From Chryseobacterium sp. (GTDB taxonomy: Bacteria > Bacteroidota > Bacteroidia > Flavobacteriales > Weeksellaceae): a stretch of DNA of 8,192 nucleotides. The notes under the pieces were generated by a model. That model made no database searches. It saw only the letters and a program-made list of their open reading frames with translations, and was not told the origin of the DNA. The stretch covers positions 1 through 8,192 of the forward strand of contig RDDY01000003.1 of NCBI GenBank assembly GCA_003852805.1, read 5' to 3'. Positions 6,017-8,192 of this stretch are shown one piece after another. Made by a program: the position numbers and the translations under genes. Positions within the stretch are counted from its first letter, which is position 1. Every line of letters starts with the position of its first letter.

Positions 6017-7468
6017 TTATTTCTTTATAAAACGGTGTACCGTTTTAGTGTGATTATATGTCAATTCTATCAAGTAATTTCCTGTGCGCAGGGAAGAAAC
6101 ATCTATAGAACCTGTAACCGACGTGCCTGCTTTAACGATGCGGCCTGCGCTGTCAAAAATAGAGTAACCTGAAACCTGTCCGTCCGGCAAAACCGTCAAG
6201 TGTGATGAAACGAGGGTCGGATAGATCTTGGTCTTATTTTTAATCAAATCTACACTTGACATATTAGCACTCACAAATGCAGGATATCCGTCATTGACAG
6301 CAGCGCTGCGCATCCAAACGGCCGGCGCTCGGCCTGCATTCAGTGCGGCAACAAAGGCATCTGTTTTCATCTCTGCTGTCGATCGTCCTTGGATAACATC
6401 AGACGGCGGCCCTTCAAAAGTACCTACGGCCGGTAGGTCGGATTTCGTTGAATCGAAATACAAATTCTGCAACTGTGCACCGGCTACCGCACCCGCAAAT
6501 GCGCCTACATTGCTTTGTCCGTCCACTACCGCTGCGCTGTAAGAATTGCGCACAATGCCTGACTGCAGATATCCGTAAAAACCGCCGATTCTGTCTTCGC
6601 CGTTCACGGTGGCGCGCGCATAAGAGTCTTCAATGACCACTTCCTTATTCGGACCAAACGCGAATGTGCTGAAACCGACAAATCCGCCGGCCAGATTGGC
6701 TCCGTTGACGGTTCCTACAAAAGAACATTGTTTGATGGTCACTTTGTCCCACGGCGAACCGATGAAACCGCCGACCTGCGCAAAGCCGTTTACCGTTCCT
6801 TGGGCAGAACTGTTGCTGATGGTGGAGTTGGTAATGGCTGCACCTGCAAGACCGCCGGCATTGTAACCACTGGTCATCCCTGCACCCTGCGATGCCAGCA
6901 CTTGGACATTCTTAACATGGCAGTTGTCGATGGACGCATCGGTAGACAGCTGTCCGACCAAAGCACCCAAGGTATCTCTGCCTTCGATAATTGCTTTATC
7001 TATATTGAGATTCTTCAGTGCGCCTTTATAATACTGACCGAACAATCCCAAGAAGTCCCCGTCTGCGCGGATTGCAATAACATTGCTCACGGTGAAGCCT
7101 TTGCCGTCAAAGTTTCCTGAAAAAGGTTTGGCGATGTTGTAACCTATCGGCATCCAAAGGTGAGCGCCAAGATCTATATTCCCGGAAAGCTTGAAGCTTT
7201 TTCCCGCAAACGAATTGCCTTCGTAAACGAGTTTTGCGAGTCCGGCAAGTTGCGCTGACGTACTGATGGTGAAATCGGTCTGCGAGGCGTTGTACCAGCT
7301 TGTATCGGCGTTATCCGACCAATTGGTCGTAGGGATTGCCTGATTGTTCTTTTGCGTTTGTACAACCGCGCCATCAAACGGCAGATCTGCGAGCGGAGCT
7401 TTTTGTGCAATCGCATTGGCAAGAGCAAGCACCGACAGCGCTGCCGTTAAAAGTATTTTTTTGTTCAT
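6017..7468 (-). CDS. Secreted GLUG-repeat protein with T9SS C-terminal sorting domain
   Basis: A 483-residue protein probably exported by Sec and then by the type IX secretion system to the surface or medium; its ligand or role is unknown (adhesin-like is a guess). The signal peptide MNKKILLTAALSVLALANAI is followed by AQ and cleavage near 22. Residues 64-135 form the usual lead-in of GLUG proteins (FTISTSAQLAGLAKLVYEG, GNIDLGAHLWMPIG, FSGNFDGKGFTVSNV). About seven repeats follow at roughly 139-163, 167-190, 204-228, 231-256, 259-290, 293-317 and 320-343, with the pattern GGF-G-x-I-NSY-A--TVNG; these should stack as a right-handed beta-helix-like solenoid. A linker with GRSTAEMKTD and DGYPAF (361-398) leads to a T9SS type-A-like tail at about 414-483 (IYPTLVSSHLTV, YSIFDSAGRIV, LRTGNYLIELTY, ending in HRFIKK). 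It has its own promoter and terminator. Confidence 0.9.
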   Translation of the reverse strand: MNKKILLTAALSVLALANAIAQKAPLADLPFDGAVVQTQKNNQAIPTTNWSDNADTSWYNASQTDFTISTSAQLAGLAKLVYEGNSFAGKSFKLSGNIDLGAHLWMPIGYNIAKPFSGNFDGKGFTVSNVIAIRADGDFLGLFGQYYKGALKNLNIDKAIIEGRDTLGALVGQLSTDASIDNCHVKNVQVLASQGAGMTSGYNAGGLAGAAITNSTISNSSAQGTVNGFAQVGGFIGSPWDKVTIKQCSFVGTVNGANLAGGFVGFSTFAFGPNKEVVIEDSYARATVNGEDRIGGFYGYLQSGIVRNSYSAAVVDGQSNVGAFAGAVAGAQLQNLYFDSTKSDLPAVGTFEGPPSDVIQGRSTAEMKTDAFVAALNAGRAPAVWMRSAAVNDGYPAFVSANMSSVDLIKNKTKIYPTLVSSHLTVLPDGQVSGYSIFDSAGRIVKAGTSVTGSIDVSSLRTGNYLIELTYNHTKTVHRFIKK

Positions 7469-7497
7469 AATAAATAAAAGTTTACAGTAAATGTAGG

Positions 7498-7529
7498 CAA
7501 ATAAATAAAGCTTACACAGAACCGGTCAA
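7498..7529 (-). promoter_or_regulatory. Candidate promoter of the GLUG-repeat gene
   Basis: On the minus strand TTG (7529-7527), a 21-nt spacer, then TTTATTTG (7505-7498), one mismatch from TAnnTTTG. The predicted start is near 7493, giving a leader of about 25 nt. Just downstream lies an 11-nt palindrome TTTACTGTAAA (7481-7491). No terminator was recognised between the upstream gene's stop (7566) and this element, so read-through from upstream is also possible. Confidence 0.45.
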
Positions 7530-7565
7530 TAGTTCACAAATAAAAACTTTGGCGACAATACTGGT

Positions 7566-8192
7566 TCACTCACTTACAGCAGTCCGAAGTTCCAGACTAT
7601 GGCTGATGTCGACGTCTTCTCTCAGGGTTTTCTCGCCGTTCTCTATAAGGTAACCGGCGCTCTTTCCACGACTGCGGAAAAAGCCGAGTGTAGGCCCCAC
7701 AAATTGGCGCTCTACTTTCTTGCCGCTCTTGTCGGTGTATTTAAAAGCATAAGTGAATTTCCGGTTTACGTCGGCATTGGAAAGATCGTAGCGTACCCCA
7801 AAATAATACATGCCGGGTGCAACGCCGGTATTGCCGATTCTATGGGTGTTCAATCCTTTGCGGTATTCCGGCGGTTGCGCCAGGATTTCGTTCATGTCTT
7901 CATCCAACAGCACAAAATAAAGCGGGAACCGATTTACTTTATTGCTACTCGTGATATATAACTGATAACTGCGTAATCTGCTGCGGTGGCTCAGTTCCAT
8001 TTTGGTTAATGCTGCAAAACTCTTGACATCAGCCTCTACGCTGATTCTGTTGATATTACGCTCCACGGTGCTACCATACTGCTTCCTAAGAATCGTGAAA
8101 TCTATTCCGACAATCTCCGTTTCCGTCACCCCGGATTGAGCGTAGTTTGTGATGCTCAGCACGATTGCAAAAAGAAATACTTTTTTAACCAT
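7566..8192 (-). CDS. Secreted protein of unknown function
   Basis: I do not recognise this 208-residue protein. Its first 19 residues (MVKKVFLFAIVLSITNYAQ) are a clear Sec signal peptide with likely cleavage after Ala18 or Gln19 and no lipobox, so the mature protein is periplasmic or secreted. The mature part has no cysteine, is rich in Arg/Lys and beta-strand-like stretches (RSYQLYITSS at 74-83, FPLYFVLLDEDMNEIL at 89-104, GMYYFGVRYDL at 127-137, KFTYAFKYTDKSGKKVERQF at 145-164), and has no T9SS tail. The ATG occupies the last three bases of the window (8192-8190). The signal peptide at residue 1 argues that this is the true start, but sequence further upstream is not visible, nor is its promoter. 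It lies 97 nt upstream of the GLUG-repeat gene on the same strand and could be functionally linked to it. Confidence 0.75.
   Translation of the reverse strand: MVKKVFLFAIVLSITNYAQSGVTETEIVGIDFTILRKQYGSTVERNINRISVEADVKSFAALTKMELSHRSRLRSYQLYITSSNKVNRFPLYFVLLDEDMNEILAQPPEYRKGLNTHRIGNTGVAPGMYYFGVRYDLSNADVNRKFTYAFKYTDKSGKKVERQFVGPTLGFFRSRGKSAGYLIENGEKTLREDVDISHSLELRTAVSE

Noticed and set aside
7174..7428. 84-codon minus-strand frame inside the GLUG-repeat gene
   Set aside because: It is a shifted frame of a well-supported coding sequence, with low-complexity basic composition and no independent start signals.

Overview
The window looks like chromosome from a member of the Bacteroidota, most likely a flavobacterium of the Chryseobacterium/Weeksellaceae type. 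This rests on four things: the ribosomal protein sequences (for example a long L22 with the Bacteroidota-type N-terminus); promoters that fit the Bacteroidota pattern TTG-N19-21-TAnnTTTG; a near absence of Shine-Dalgarno sequences before start codons; and two Bacteroidota hallmark families, a GLPGLI protein and a secreted protein with a type IX secretion (T9SS) C-terminal tail. The genus is an inference.

Positions 1-3514 (minus strand) are the first part of the S10-type ribosomal protein operon, read rplC-rplD-rplW-rplB-rpsS-rplV-rpsC, with rpsC running off the left edge. The genes are packed with gaps of 2-19 nt, and rplC/rplD overlap by 10 nt. rpsJ, which normally opens this operon, is not upstream of rplC. 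Instead rplC has its own promoter (3612-3642) and a leader of about 90 nt that begins with an inverted repeat. A clear minus-strand terminator (3672-3698) insulates the operon from the gene upstream.

Positions 3796-5071 hold two divergent membrane protein genes: a low-affinity iron permease family protein (minus) and a small PepSY-associated three-helix protein (plus). The roughly 290 nt between them carries promoters in both directions and a 16-bp palindrome. On the plus-strand transcript there is also a ten-residue cysteine-rich upstream ORF (MNRCCVVCRH), which is the most interesting unexplained element here. Both proteins belong to families connected by name or homology with iron, so a shared metal or redox theme is possible but unproven.

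A strong bidirectional terminator (5092-5130) separates the PepSY gene from the exported-protein block on the minus strand (5141-8192). Read in transcription order, this block contains a 208-residue secreted protein of unknown function, a 483-residue GLUG-repeat protein with a signal peptide and a T9SS sorting tail (probably surface-exposed or secreted), and a GLPGLI family envelope protein. The GLUG gene has its own promoter and terminator. No convincing promoter was found for the GLPGLI gene, which may depend on read-through. No tRNA, rRNA, insertion sequence or CRISPR array was seen.
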